This document shows positions 42,773 through 52,546 of a stretch of DNA of 64,000 nucleotides, piece after piece. The notes beneath the pieces are model-generated. The model was not told where the DNA came from and ran no database searches. It saw nothing but the letters and a program-made list of their open reading frames with translations. The stretch is taken from assembly GCA_934234215.1 (NCBI GenBank), contig CAKQHB010000001.1, positions 124,001 to 188,000 on the forward strand, given 5' to 3'. A program made the translations under genes and the position numbers. Each line of letters opens with the position of its first letter. Positions within the stretch are counted from its first letter, which is position 1. Origin of the DNA: an uncultured Cuneatibacter sp. Its GTDB lineage: Bacteria > Bacillota > Clostridia > Lachnospirales > Lachnospiraceae.

Positions 42773-44107
42773 TTACAGCGCCAGTGATCCCATCGGATCC
42801 CACGGTGCCAATACAGTCGGCTCTTCCTCATAAGCCTTTAACTGCTCTTTGCTCAGATACTTTTTATTCACAACGACCTGATACATGTACTCGTCAAACC
42901 AGCGGTCGGACATGATATAAAAGCCCTTATTTCCGCGGTCTTCCCCCCAGCTGTTCTCCACCTTCCAACGATTCGGCCTGCCCGCTTTGTCCAGATTCAC
43001 ACCGGTAAATACCATTGCATGAGTCATCAGACTCTCGCCGTAGTCCAGCCTCTGCGCCTTTGTCATCGGGAAGTCCGTGTCAAACAACAGACCGGCCTGA
43101 ATGCCATCGGTGTCCATGATGCCCAGATCCTTTTCGTGGAACTGTCCCACATCACAGCCAAACCAGACAACCTGTCCATCCTGCATCTGTGTGATTGCCA
43201 GCTTCTTCATCTCCTCGATGGGCAGATTCAGATGGCGCACGATATGACCTTCTGTTACATTGCCCAGGTACTGCACGGTGTAGCTGTGATGGAACGGCTT
43301 GTCCTGTGTCGGGGCATTGATGATGCTCACATAATCGTCCAGATCCCAGCCCACATACTCGGCAAAGAACTGCTGCGGCGTGATGTCGGCAATGCGGATG
43401 AACTGCTTGTCCTTATCTCTTGTCTCCCAGGTGAAGGTCTTCGGCGGCTTGCCGAGCGCGATAACCAGCATCCGATAAATGACGCTCATCATCTCCTGTT
43501 TTTTCTCCTGCAGTTCTTCCATGGAAGCGCCCTTTGCGTAAGCGGTGCGCAGCGTGCAGGCAAACTCTCTCAGCTTCTTTGTCATCCAAGGGGTGATCTC
43601 TCTCGTGCAGGAGGAGGAGAAGGTCTCCGGCATCGCTTCCTTCGGCACAATGCCGTACTTGCGGATGATATTTGCCAGCATATCCCACTGTCCGCCGTCG
43701 TTTAACGGTGCCATGAGCAGCCAGCTGATGAGACGTCCATCGGTCGGCTCATCCACGGTATCCAGAATGCTCTCCAGAAAGTAATTTGCCTTTTCCAGCT
43801 TGTCATAGAACAGCGTATAATTCTGGCTCAGCTCCATATTCTCCAGATTCAGTTTCTTCATAACTTCCACACGCATCGTATTCAGCGCTGCGAACATCCA
43901 GCAGCGACCGGACTGCTTCTGGTTTGTTACTTTACCTGCCTCCAGATCAATGGAAAAGCTAAAGCGCTCTCGCTTCTCCAGATCTGCATCCCGCAGCAAT
44001 GTGGTGATGCCGCTCTTTGTTGCAGCGTTCATCGCCAGCTTGTGTGCCGCATTTGCATCGAATTCCTGCTCCATCTTCTCCAGTGTTAAAGCTGTGATTT
44101 CTTTCAT
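42773..44107 (-). CDS. pepC: C1-family aminopeptidase (bleomycin hydrolase/PepC type)
   Basis: A 444-residue cytosolic cysteine aminopeptidase of the hexameric barrel family. The active site Cys is in QSGRCWMFAALNTM, the His in SLMTHAMVFTGV and the Asn in KVENSWGED. It trims N-terminal residues from peptides. The C-terminal tail is of normal length. The start has AAGGAG; 30 bases separate it from cca. Confidence 0.95.
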   Translation of the reverse strand: MKEITALTLEKMEQEFDANAAHKLAMNAATKSGITTLLRDADLEKRERFSFSIDLEAGKVTNQKQSGRCWMFAALNTMRVEVMKKLNLENMELSQNYTLFYDKLEKANYFLESILDTVDEPTDGRLISWLLMAPLNDGGQWDMLANIIRKYGIVPKEAMPETFSSSCTREITPWMTKKLREFACTLRTAYAKGASMEELQEKKQEMMSVIYRMLVIALGKPPKTFTWETRDKDKQFIRIADITPQQFFAEYVGWDLDDYVSIINAPTQDKPFHHSYTVQYLGNVTEGHIVRHLNLPIEEMKKLAITQMQDGQVVWFGCDVGQFHEKDLGIMDTDGIQAGLLFDTDFPMTKAQRLDYGESLMTHAMVFTGVNLDKAGRPNRWKVENSWGEDRGNKGFYIMSDRWFDEYMYQVVVNKKYLSKEQLKAYEEEPTVLAPWDPMGSLAL

Positions 44108-44137
44108 GATAGGTAATCTCCTTCCCTGTTTTCTCTA

Positions 44138-45400
44138 TCAGTGTTCTTCGCGAAAGGCTTCCGCCTTCTGCAAAAGCAATGCTTTCTCGTTGTATTCCGG
44201 ATGCTCCAGCACTTCCTCCAACAGACCGTTCAGGATCTGTCCCAGTAATCTGCCCTGAGGAAATCCCGCTGCCAGCAAGTCCGCGCCGGTCACAGCGAGT
44301 CCTGCCAGAGACGTACACTGTCCCCGCTCCAGCACCTCCTCGAATTGCAGTCGCGCCAATTTGATCTGCTCCCTGGCTGCCTTTGCTGCCTGCACCCGCT
44401 CTGCATCGTCAGATTGCAGATCTGCCTGCAGCAATGCTTCTTTTAACTCCATAAGCGGCAGGAACAGCACTTCTCCCGTCTCGTGCATCAGCTTTCTGAC
44501 ACCGTAAATTGTGCCGTCCAGCTCCCGGTCTTTCCATCCCACGAGCCGTGAGACATTCTGCATCGTGTCGGTATCAAATTTCAGACTCTTCAGAACCTTC
44601 TTCGCTCCGCTCTGTCCGCACTCTGCCAATAGCGCCGCATATCTGCGCCATTTTCCTGCAGAAATATGCTGCAGTGCCGCCAAAAGCTCCTCCTGATATT
44701 CGCGGTATACTTCCGCCAGCTCCGGCAGGATCACCGTCAAAATGCCGGTGTCATACAGCAGTTTCACGCGATCGGGATGTTTGGATACAAGCAGCTTTGT
44801 CAGCTCCACCTGAATCCGCTCTCTGCTCACAAGAGACAGTCGCGGCGCCAGCTCCTGCAGCGCTTCCAATGTCTGTTCCTCGATCGTAAAATCCAACTGC
44901 GCGGAGAACCGCACCGCACGCAAGATCCGCAGCGCATCTTCTGTAAAGCGCTCTCTTGCATCTCCCACGCAGCGCACAATGCCCGCCGCCAGGTCTTCTC
45001 TGCCGCCAAAGATATCCACCAGTCCCGTCTTCGGATGATATGCCATCGCATTCATCGTAAAATCTCTGCGTCTCAGGTCTTCCCGCAGATCCGAGGTATA
45101 CGCCACCGAATCCGGATGTCTGCCGTCATGGTATTCTCCATCAATGCGGTAGGTCGTCACTTCAAAACCGTCTTTGCCCATCATGACCGTCACCGTGCCA
45201 TGCTGAATCCCCGTGTCGATACATCTGGGAAACAATTCCTTTACCTGCTCCGGAGAAGCCTGTGTCGTAATGTCCCAATCCTCCGGTCTTCGATTCAAAA
45301 TCGCATCGCGCACACATCCGCCCACGGCAAATGCTTCATATCCGGCATCCCCAAGTGTGTGTAAAATCACTGCAACCTTTTCCGGTATGATCAGTTCCAT
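44138..45400 (-). CDS. cca: CCA tRNA nucleotidyltransferase
   Basis: A 420-residue class II nucleotidyltransferase that adds or repairs the CCA end of tRNAs. The head motif AVGGCVRDAILNRRPEDWDITT carries the catalytic Asp pair (DWD). The primer-binding RRDFTMNAMAYHPKTG, DPLRILRA-like DALRILRAVRFSAQ and EERIQVEL-like RERIQVEL motifs follow. The start at 45400 has GGAGGAG. A promoter lies at 45433-45461, so cca, pepC and mrp form one transcript. Confidence 0.94.
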   Translation of the reverse strand: MELIIPEKVAVILHTLGDAGYEAFAVGGCVRDAILNRRPEDWDITTQASPEQVKELFPRCIDTGIQHGTVTVMMGKDGFEVTTYRIDGEYHDGRHPDSVAYTSDLREDLRRRDFTMNAMAYHPKTGLVDIFGGREDLAAGIVRCVGDARERFTEDALRILRAVRFSAQLDFTIEEQTLEALQELAPRLSLVSRERIQVELTKLLVSKHPDRVKLLYDTGILTVILPELAEVYREYQEELLAALQHISAGKWRRYAALLAECGQSGAKKVLKSLKFDTDTMQNVSRLVGWKDRELDGTIYGVRKLMHETGEVLFLPLMELKEALLQADLQSDDAERVQAAKAAREQIKLARLQFEEVLERGQCTSLAGLAVTGADLLAAGFPQGRLLGQILNGLLEEVLEHPEYNEKALLLQKAEAFREEH

Positions 45401-45432
45401 GCATCTCCTCCATTCGTTCAAAATCATTCTTA

Positions 45433-45461
45433 ATTATATGAAAAAACGACATGCTCCGCAA
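45433..45461 (-). promoter_or_regulatory. Promoter of the cca-pepC-mrp operon
   Basis: Minus-strand TTGCGG (45461-45456), 17-base spacer, TATAAT (45438-45433), just after the AAA gene stop at 45479. Confidence 0.6.
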
Positions 45462-45478
45462 CCCGTTTTCCCCGTGCA

Positions 45479-46996
45479 TTACTGCTCTTTTGCCGCTTTG
45501 TTCAGCTCCTCTAAGATTGCGCCGCGCTCATCCGCGCCTAATAACTGGCGGTTGTACCGGTCGTACCGCTCGCAGCCGTTCTCCCGGATAAACTGCAGAC
45601 TTTCCGCCCGCACCGTCAGCTCCGTTACAAACACAACCATTTCCTGTCCGGAACCAAACGCATTTTCCATAAAGTCAAACGCATACTCCAATGCCTGCGC
45701 CGCTGCATCCTGCAAACCGCTCCGCTGTTCCGGCAATGCCGCAAACTGGCTCCGCAGCCATGCAAATGCCGCATCGTTCTCGATCCCTTCGCCCTGCTCT
45801 TTCAGTCCAGTCACATAGTTCCGCAAAATCTGTTCCACCTGTCTGCGCTCTCTGACACCGCTTCTTGTCACAAGCTTCGCCCGACGCAGTCTCGCGGTCT
45901 CCTCGGTCTGTTCAGTCAGCAGCTTCTCCAATGAATCCAACGGAGAAAGGCCATCCCGCATCTGCTGTTTGACCTGCACCAGTGTCTGGTGAATCGCAAC
46001 TGCCAGACGGTCTGCCCGGTAAAACTCCCGAAAATAACCACCGAGACGATCCAGCAACAGCCCCAACACGCTGAGTCTCTCATCAAAGCCGCCCCGCTGC
46101 ACCCGCGCATATACGCCGGGAGCCGCATTGCCCTGCAAAATATCTTCCACCTGATATTCCGCCTCGTAGCGATGATACAGATCGAGATATGCCGAGAAAT
46201 CCTTCGCAGTCTCCGGATGCTGCAAATACTGCCCGATGACCTCCTGATCCACGTCTAAGCCCTGTTTTTCATATGCCCACATGAGTCTGGACAAATCTTC
46301 CCAGCCACGGGCAGTCACAAATTCCTTGCCGTCGATGGTCGTGCGCACCACATAAAACCGCTCCGGCTTGATTTCCAAATAAGACAAAATCGCCGGATGC
46401 ACCTGCATCGCCAGCGCATATTCTCTCCAGATCTGGTAATTTTCTTCTACCACAATCTTTTTCACACGATCCAGCGTAACAATATCGAACTCCCGCACCG
46501 ATTTGTTATATTCCGGCGGATTGCCCGCTGCCACGATAACCCAGCCCTCCGGAACCTTGTGCGTACCGAAGGTCTTCGCCTGCAAAAACTGCAGCATCGC
46601 CGGAGCCAGTGTCTCTGAAACACAGTTGATCTCATCGAGAAACAGGATTCCCTCGGAAATGCCGCTCTCCGCAATCCGGTCATACACCGATGCAATAATT
46701 TCGCTCATGGTGTATTCCGTCACAGCATACTCTCTGTCGCCGTATACTTTGTGCTCGATAAACGGCAGACCGATGGCACTCTGTCTTGTGTGGTGCGTGA
46801 TGCTGTAGGACACGAGATTGATGCCGCAGTCTCTCGCCACCTGCTCCATGATTGCGGTCTTGCCGATGCCGGGCGGGCCGATCAGCAGAATCGGGCGCTG
46901 ATGGATCGCCGGGATCTCATACTCGCCGCAATCATCCTTCTGCAAATAGACCTGCACCGTATGTCGAATCTCTTCTTTTGCTCTCTTAATGTTCAT
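45479..46996 (-). CDS. MoxR-type AAA ATPase
   Basis: 505 residues. The AAA_5/MoxR-like ATPase occupies about residues 30-260: Walker A LLIGPPGIGKTAIM, Walker B ILFLDEINCVSETLAPAML and sensor 1 VIVAAGNPPEYN. A helical C-terminal part of ~240 residues follows, unlike short MoxR proteins. MoxR ATPases pair with VWA proteins to remodel or load metal cofactors into targets; the VWA partner is the overlapping upstream gene (11-base overlap). Client unknown. Confidence 0.87.
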   Translation of the reverse strand: MNIKRAKEEIRHTVQVYLQKDDCGEYEIPAIHQRPILLIGPPGIGKTAIMEQVARDCGINLVSYSITHHTRQSAIGLPFIEHKVYGDREYAVTEYTMSEIIASVYDRIAESGISEGILFLDEINCVSETLAPAMLQFLQAKTFGTHKVPEGWVIVAAGNPPEYNKSVREFDIVTLDRVKKIVVEENYQIWREYALAMQVHPAILSYLEIKPERFYVVRTTIDGKEFVTARGWEDLSRLMWAYEKQGLDVDQEVIGQYLQHPETAKDFSAYLDLYHRYEAEYQVEDILQGNAAPGVYARVQRGGFDERLSVLGLLLDRLGGYFREFYRADRLAVAIHQTLVQVKQQMRDGLSPLDSLEKLLTEQTEETARLRRAKLVTRSGVRERRQVEQILRNYVTGLKEQGEGIENDAAFAWLRSQFAALPEQRSGLQDAAAQALEYAFDFMENAFGSGQEMVVFVTELTVRAESLQFIRENGCERYDRYNRQLLGADERGAILEELNKAAKEQ

Positions 46997-48326
46997 GGTC
47001 CTGTTCTCCCTGTTGTTCCCACATGTCCTGTTCTTCCTCCGGAATGACGAGCCGCAGCGCCCACGGCGGGAACTGCGCTCCCGGATCCGTCTCTTTCAAA
47101 AACAAAAACGCCGTCTCGTACTCCGTGCGCCGTTTCGGATATTCGCCTTCTCCATCCGTAAAATAAAGCAGTCCCTTCAGATCCCGCAATTCTCCCTGCG
47201 CCCGAAGCTGCTCCACATACGAAAAGACTGGTCGAAAATCCGTCCCGCCTCCGCCCTTCAGCGTGAAATGATCCATATATTCCTTCAGTTCTTCTTCTGA
47301 AGTAATCTTCACATCCGACTGCACCTTCGTGTCGCACTGCAAAATGCGGATGTGCATCTTGCGAGAAAAGGTCTCCTGTTCCCGCAGGATCGCATAGGTC
47401 TGTTCCAGAAATCCCTGCACCAGCGCGCCATTCGTAGACTGGGAAGTGTCGATGGCAATGACAAATTCCTCAATGCGCCGCACTTCTTTGAACTCCTGCG
47501 GCTCCACCAACGGCAGATTGCCGTACATCTCCAATCCAAACGTGTAAAAGATCGGATCAAAGGAATCCGGATCTACCTGCACTTCCTCCCGCAGCACCGC
47601 AAAGCACCGCAGGAAATCCTGATAGGAGCATTTTGCCCGATTTGCCACCTGTAGGGTCTGGAGCATCGCACCCTGTTCCTCACTCTGCTCTTTTGAAAAT
47701 GTTTCCATAGACGTCTGAGTTTTCTGACTCAGATCGTTCCATTTTTGTTCCGTTTCCGCCTGCTGTTTTGGCGGAACATTCTGCCAGAAGCTGTGGTCGT
47801 CCACAAGAAACTCTTCTGCCAATACATCCAGCGTCCGCTCCGGCAGCTGCTTCTTCTGCAGATAGCGGTAAATGCCCTCCGCTGTCAGCACGCCCATCGC
47901 CTCGCCAAGCTGTCCGTACAGATCCTGCCGCAGACCGATGCGTCTGCGATCCTGCCCCCGCACGGTCACTGCCGGCAGTCCCAGTCCGTCGATCACAGAC
48001 TCCACTGCAATGTCGCAGGACAGATTCCACAATTCTTTTTCTCTGTTTCCTCTGCGGAACAAATGTCGGTAAATACAGTGCAGCACCATGTGCAGATACA
48101 GACGGTTCAGCAGGATTGGATTTTCCTGAAACAGCCCGGCAACATACTCAAACCGATAGCCGATCTGACTGCCATCCGTTCCGGCAAAAAACGTCCGCAC
48201 ATCCGGCACAAACCGAAAGGACGACAATGCCAGATCCAGAAATCGCATTGACAGATACAGCTCCTGTCTGGACTGCCGCCAGATGCGAAGTCCCAGCGCT
48301 GCCTGCGCTTCCTCGTTTTCTATCAT
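46986..48326 (-). CDS. VWA-like domain protein (DUF2201-type, putative metallopeptidase fold)
   Basis: 446 residues. The N-terminal half has a zincin-like LHMVLHCIYRHLFRR (HxxxHxxxxxH) and LWNLSCDIAVESVIDGLGL. The C-terminal half is a VWA-like domain (EFVIAIDTSQSTNGALVQGF, where DTSxS is the metal site, and GGGGTDFRPVFSYVEQLRAQ). Such proteins are found with MoxR-type ATPases as adaptor and motor. The start at 48326 has GGAGAG; 24 bases separate it from the LRR gene. Confidence 0.85.
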   Translation of the reverse strand: MIENEEAQAALGLRIWRQSRQELYLSMRFLDLALSSFRFVPDVRTFFAGTDGSQIGYRFEYVAGLFQENPILLNRLYLHMVLHCIYRHLFRRGNREKELWNLSCDIAVESVIDGLGLPAVTVRGQDRRRIGLRQDLYGQLGEAMGVLTAEGIYRYLQKKQLPERTLDVLAEEFLVDDHSFWQNVPPKQQAETEQKWNDLSQKTQTSMETFSKEQSEEQGAMLQTLQVANRAKCSYQDFLRCFAVLREEVQVDPDSFDPIFYTFGLEMYGNLPLVEPQEFKEVRRIEEFVIAIDTSQSTNGALVQGFLEQTYAILREQETFSRKMHIRILQCDTKVQSDVKITSEEELKEYMDHFTLKGGGGTDFRPVFSYVEQLRAQGELRDLKGLLYFTDGEGEYPKRRTEYETAFLFLKETDPGAQFPPWALRLVIPEEEQDMWEQQGEQDHEH

Positions 48327-48350
48327 GCTTCTCTCCATTCTGAGACGGCA

Positions 48351-49325
48351 CTACAGGTCAAAATCCCGCTCTGCCTTCTGTCTCGTCTCCTGTGTCCGCT
48401 GCTGCATCAGCCACGAGATCATGCTGCGCTTTCCACCGGCAATCGCCAGATCCAACAGCTTTTCCACAATTTCGGACGTCAATACGCCTTTCTCTTTCAT
48501 CAGCTCCAACACATCCAGCGATTCCGATTCCACATATTGTGTGAGTCCTTCCACAGCGTGCTCCCGCAGCCAGTCCACATACCGCTGCTCTCCGACACGC
48601 CCCAGCTCCCACGGATATTGCAGCCTGCGCACTGCCACCCGTGCCGCCTGCGGCGCCAGATCCTTCTTGCAGGCAATCTCAAAATGCCTGTCATAGCTGA
48701 CATAATCAAACTCCGGATCGTTGAAAAACTTACGGTACACTCTGCCGGAACCAATCGTAAACTCTTCAAAAATCCGCGCCGGGCCGTTTTCCACATATTC
48801 AACGAAATATTCCGGGAAAATCACCACCGCTTCGCTCTGTTTTTGTGGATAAACGAACGTCACTTCTACTTCCTGATACAACTCCGACAATAGCGGTTTC
48901 AGACTGCTGTGCTGTCCCTCCGGCAATTCCATTCGGATGCGGGTCAATTTATCACAGCCGAGAAACGCATCGTTGTCCAGATCTCGAATGCCGTCCCACA
49001 TGGACAGCTCTGACAGGCCTCTGCAATTATAAAAAGCATAGGAATCCACTTCCAACAGGCTTTTCGGCAGACGCACTTCCTTCAGATGATTGCAGTCATG
49101 AAATGCGTAAGAGCCGATCCGCTCCAACCCTTCCGGCAGCTCCAGCAGACTGCATCCGCTTCCCTCAAACGCCTGCGCGCCGATCTCCGTCACCGGAAGC
49201 CCCTCGATCTGCGCCGGGATTTCTAACAGCATCTGATCCGTCTCCACACCAACAATGCGGGCAGCTCCTGCTCTGCGTTCCCACAAAAATCCCTGTTCTG
49301 TTTTCTCTCTGTTCTCTCCTGCCAT
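48351..49325 (-). CDS. Leucine-rich repeat (BspA-like) cytoplasmic protein
   Basis: 324 residues with no signal peptide or membrane segment. BspA-type LRR_5 repeats lie at about 35-135 (EIGAQAFEGSGCSLLELPEG, RIGSYAFHDCNHLKEVRLP, DSYAFYNCRGLSELSMW, LDNDAFLGCDKLTRI). The helical C-terminal part (about 175-324) resembles ankyrin-like end regions (ELMKEKGVLTSEIVEKLLDL) but is not assigned. First gene of the LRR-VWA-AAA unit, it may recognise the client of the ATPase. The start at 49325 has GGCGGAG; the longer open frame upstream has no site. Confidence 0.8.
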   Translation of the reverse strand: MAGENREKTEQGFLWERRAGAARIVGVETDQMLLEIPAQIEGLPVTEIGAQAFEGSGCSLLELPEGLERIGSYAFHDCNHLKEVRLPKSLLEVDSYAFYNCRGLSELSMWDGIRDLDNDAFLGCDKLTRIRMELPEGQHSSLKPLLSELYQEVEVTFVYPQKQSEAVVIFPEYFVEYVENGPARIFEEFTIGSGRVYRKFFNDPEFDYVSYDRHFEIACKKDLAPQAARVAVRRLQYPWELGRVGEQRYVDWLREHAVEGLTQYVESESLDVLELMKEKGVLTSEIVEKLLDLAIAGGKRSMISWLMQQRTQETRQKAERDFDL

Positions 49326-49560
49326 GATCGCCGCTCCGCCTTTTCTGTACAGCAATGCGCTGCCGCCGAAAAACCGACAGCAGCGCATATAATGAGTAAA
49401 ATTATTTGAAAAATCAAGTCGAACGCACGTGAGACCCGGCGCGCGATTCTGGTCATCGTATGCTGACATTTTCCTCTCAGAATCACTGTGCATTCTCGCG
49501 GTGCATAATCTCAGTCAGTCATTACATTTTCCACTGAGACTACACGCTCTCCGACTGAGA

Positions 49561-50997
49561 TTAATATGCCTTGCCCCAATATACCATCTTCTTTGCAGGC
49601 TTTCCGCAGCAAACACAGGTGTCTGACAGATGCTCCTGCTTGAACGGCATACAACGGGATGTTGCAGTGGTGTCCTCTTTGATCTTCAGCTCGCACTCCA
49701 GATCTCCGCACCACATTGCCTTTACGAAACCAGGCTTATTTGCTATGGTGTCCTTGAACTCCTCGTAAGTTCTTGCCTCGTAAGTATGTGTCTCCAGATG
49801 CTTCTTTGCACGCTCCAGCATATCGTTCTGGATCGAATCTAACAGCTCGCCAACCTTTGTATCGATCTCGTCCAGTGCAACAACGGTCTTCTCTCCGGTA
49901 TCTCTGCGGACAAGCACTGCCTGACCTGCTTCGATATCCTTCGGACCGATCTCGATACGCATCGGGATACCGCGCATCTCCTGCTCGGAGAACTTCCAGC
50001 CCGGACTCTTATCGGAGTCATCTACCTTTACGCGGAAGTTGCTCTTTAACTTATCTCTCAGCGCAAATGCTGCGTCCAGAACACCCTCTTTGTGCTGTGC
50101 GATCGGAACGATCATAACCTGAGTCGGTGCAATACGAGGCGGCAGCTTCAGACCACTGTTATCACCATGAACCATGATGATCGCACCGATGATACGGGTA
50201 CTCATACCCCAGGAAGTCTCGTGTACATACTTTAACTGGTTGTCCTTATCGGAGAACTGGATGCCGAATGCCTTTGCAAAGCCGTCGCCAAAGTTATGGC
50301 TGGTACCGGACTGCAGTGCCTTACCATCATGCATCAGTGCCTCGATGGTATAAGTAGCTTCTGCACCTGCGAACTTCTCCTTATCGGTCTTGCGTCCCTT
50401 AACCATCGGGATCGCCAGATAATTTTCACAGAAATCTGCATACAGGTTCAGCATCTGAACGGTACGAGCCTCTGCCTCCTCTGCAGTTGCATGAACAGTA
50501 TGACCCTCCTGCCATAAGAACTCTGCGGAACGCAGGAACGGACGGGTCGTCTTCTCCCAACGCAGTACAGAGCACCACTGGTTGTAAACCTTCGGCAGAT
50601 CACGGTAAGACTGCACGATACGGGAATAAAAATCACAGAACAGTGTCTCAGATGTGGGACGGATGCACAGACGCTCCTGCAGCGGCTCCAGACCACCCTG
50701 CGTTACCCATGCTACTTCCGGTGCAAAACCTTCTACATGGTCCTTTTCCTTCTGTAACAGGCTTTCCGGGATCAGCATCGGCATGTATACATTCTCAACG
50801 CCGGTCTCTTTGAACATGGAATCCAACTGATGCTGGATGTTCTCCCAGATCGCATAACCATACGGGCGGTATACCATACAGCCGCGCACGTTTGAATAAT
50901 CTACCAGTTCCGCCTTTTTACAAACATCTGTATACCACTGGGCGAAATCATCCTCCATGGATGTAATTGCTTCTACAAGTTTCTTTTCCTTTGCCAT
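49561..50997 (-). CDS. proS: Prolyl-tRNA synthetase, archaeal/eukaryotic-type
   Basis: A 478-residue class II synthetase of the short ProS type. Motif 2 region [19 protein letters not shown] and [12 protein letters not shown], then an anticodon-binding domain, then a C-terminal zinc-like domain ([18 protein letters not shown] ... TCVCCGKP) ending in Tyr, as in archaeal/eukaryotic-type enzymes. The editing insertion of the long bacterial form is missing. The start at 50997 has AGGAGG. Its own promoter is at 51041-51068; no T-box leader fits in the short 5' region. Confidence 0.95.
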   Translation of the reverse strand: MAKEKKLVEAITSMEDDFAQWYTDVCKKAELVDYSNVRGCMVYRPYGYAIWENIQHQLDSMFKETGVENVYMPMLIPESLLQKEKDHVEGFAPEVAWVTQGGLEPLQERLCIRPTSETLFCDFYSRIVQSYRDLPKVYNQWCSVLRWEKTTRPFLRSAEFLWQEGHTVHATAEEAEARTVQMLNLYADFCENYLAIPMVKGRKTDKEKFAGAEATYTIEALMHDGKALQSGTSHNFGDGFAKAFGIQFSDKDNQLKYVHETSWGMSTRIIGAIIMVHGDNSGLKLPPRIAPTQVMIVPIAQHKEGVLDAAFALRDKLKSNFRVKVDDSDKSPGWKFSEQEMRGIPMRIEIGPKDIEAGQAVLVRRDTGEKTVVALDEIDTKVGELLDSIQNDMLERAKKHLETHTYEARTYEEFKDTIANKPGFVKAMWCGDLECELKIKEDTTATSRCMPFKQEHLSDTCVCCGKPAKKMVYWGKAY

Positions 50998-51040
50998 AAC
51001 TCCTCCTGATCGGTGCGCCTTTTCCGGACACACCATATCT

Positions 51041-51068
51041 ATTATACTAAATTTAAGCTTCCTTGCAA
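51041..51068 (-). promoter_or_regulatory. Promoter of proS
   Basis: Minus-strand TTGCAA (51068-51063), 16-base spacer, TATAAT (51046-51041), about 37 bases upstream of the proS start. Confidence 0.65.
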
Positions 51069-51104
51069 GGGGTTTGTCTTATTTTTCCGCCATTTTGCGC
51101 CGTT

Positions 51105-51764
51105 TCAGTGCAGGCAAAACTCCACCATCTCCTCTACGGATTCCACGATTGCCTTTGCACCAGCTTCCTCCAGCTCCCCCGGAGCCGCATAGCCGTAACG
51201 CACACCGAGGCACGGCAATCCCAGCTCCGCAGCTCCCAGCACATCGTAGCAGCGGTCTCCGATCATCCAAACCGCTCCGCGTTCCCGCGCCTGTTCCACA
51301 TCAGGGATCTGCGCCAGCAAATACCGCAGAACGTCTGCCTTCGTGTTGCGCTTTTCATCCATCGAAGCACCGGCAATGATCGTGAAATATTTTGTCAGGT
51401 CAAAATGATCCAGGATCTGTCTTGCAAACAGTTCCGGCTTGGATGTGGCAAGCATCAGCTTACATCCCGCATCCTGCAGGCATTTCAGTCCTTCCGGAAC
51501 ACCGGGATACACTTCATTTTCGAACATGCCCTTCGGCCGATAATACTCGCGATAATGTACGACACACTCCTCCACCCGCTCTTTGGAGAATCCAAAATAT
51601 TTCATAAAAGAATCTACCAGCGGCGGTCCGAGAAACGGCTGCAGCTGCGCATCCTCTGCCGTCATGTCGTAATACTCCAGCGCATGACGGATCGACTGAA
51701 AAATACCCGGACGGGAATCCGTCAAAGTCCCGTCCAGATCAAATAACAAATATTCTTTTTTCAT
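51105..51764 (-). CDS. HAD-IA phosphatase (phosphoglycolate phosphatase-like)
   Basis: A 219-residue HAD phosphatase. Motif I LLFDLDGTLTDSRPGI, motif II LMLATSKP, Lys in TKADVLRYLL and motif III MIGDRCYDVLGA; an alpha-helical cap lies between motifs I and II. It resembles Gph/5'-nucleotidase-like enzymes clearing phosphoglycolate, nucleotides or sugar phosphates. It begins four bases after the SGNH gene stop, so the two are co-translated. Confidence 0.88.
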   Translation of the reverse strand: MKKEYLLFDLDGTLTDSRPGIFQSIRHALEYYDMTAEDAQLQPFLGPPLVDSFMKYFGFSKERVEECVVHYREYYRPKGMFENEVYPGVPEGLKCLQDAGCKLMLATSKPELFARQILDHFDLTKYFTIIAGASMDEKRNTKADVLRYLLAQIPDVEQARERGAVWMIGDRCYDVLGAAELGLPCLGVRYGYAAPGELEEAGAKAIVESVEEMVEFCLH

Positions 51765-51768
51765 ACTT

Positions 51769-52521
51769 TTACTTCTGTTCCTGATTTTTTCTGTCGTGAT
51801 GCAGCTTCATATAAATCTCCGCTGCGATCGCCTGATTGCCGTCAAAGTTCGGATGTACGCCGTCCGCAAATAACTCCGGACGATGCTCCGTGATCGCATA
51901 CAGATCAATCAGTCCGGCTCCGGTCTCCTCTGCCGCCTGACGCACCATCGGGCGCACATACTTATCCATCAGACGTTCGTTGATATCGTACAGTACTTCG
52001 GTATTTCCCTCTACTGCGAATGCCCGCGGCGGCACCATCACATAAACCTTCGGTGCCTGCGCCAGCTTCTGATACCCACGGATAAACTCCACTAACTCCT
52101 GCTCATACGCATGACGGTTCCAGTTCTGCGGCTTCGTATCGTTTGTGCCCAGCATAATGATATAAGTATCGGCTCCGCACTCCTTTGACAGCGGATAAAA
52201 CTCCTCTTTTGTGTAAGGCATATCGCCCTCTGCCAGCAGGGTACGACCGTTCAATCCATAATTTAATACCTGCTCTTCACCGCCAAGCAGAGTCTCTAAG
52301 ATTGCCGGATAGCTCTGCGTATCTCTTCCGTGTACAACGCCATCTCCAAATGTGATGCTGTCGCCGACACAGGCAATGCGCGGACGTGTCGTATCCACCT
52401 CCGGCGCAATCTCCTTGCGCAGGTCAAGCTCTTCTTTTGCATACTTTCCAAGGACAGCAGCCGCAGCTCCTGCAACAGAACCGGCAGCAACTGCCATCAC
52501 CAGCTTTGTAGATTTTTTCAT
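51769..52521 (-). CDS. SGNH/GDSL-family hydrolase with N-terminal membrane anchor
   Basis: 250 residues. An N-terminal hydrophobic segment (LVMAVAAGSVAGAAAAVLG) acts as anchor. The catalytic blocks are GDSITFGDG (Ser), NYGLNGRT (Gly), LGTND (Asn) and DGVHPNFDG (Asp-His). GDSL enzymes remove acyl or acetyl esters from lipids or cell-wall sugars; the anchor suggests action at the envelope. Two starts are possible, 52521 (GGAG nine bases upstream) and 52536. Confidence 0.85.
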   Translation of the reverse strand: MKKSTKLVMAVAAGSVAGAAAAVLGKYAKEELDLRKEIAPEVDTTRPRIACVGDSITFGDGVVHGRDTQSYPAILETLLGGEEQVLNYGLNGRTLLAEGDMPYTKEEFYPLSKECGADTYIIMLGTNDTKPQNWNRHAYEQELVEFIRGYQKLAQAPKVYVMVPPRAFAVEGNTEVLYDINERLMDKYVRPMVRQAAEETGAGLIDLYAITEHRPELFADGVHPNFDGNQAIAAEIYMKLHHDRKNQEQK

Positions 52522-52546
52522 TCTCGCAATCTCCATTTCTCTCGGC

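Noticed and set aside
49506..49563. Terminator after proS
   Set aside because: An 11-bp inverted repeat overlaps the proS stop, but the arms are 36 bases apart and no T-run follows, so it is not called.
50998..51100. T-box riboswitch upstream of proS
   Set aside because: The promoter sits about 40 bases before the start, leaving no room for a T-box; none of its conserved sequence is seen.
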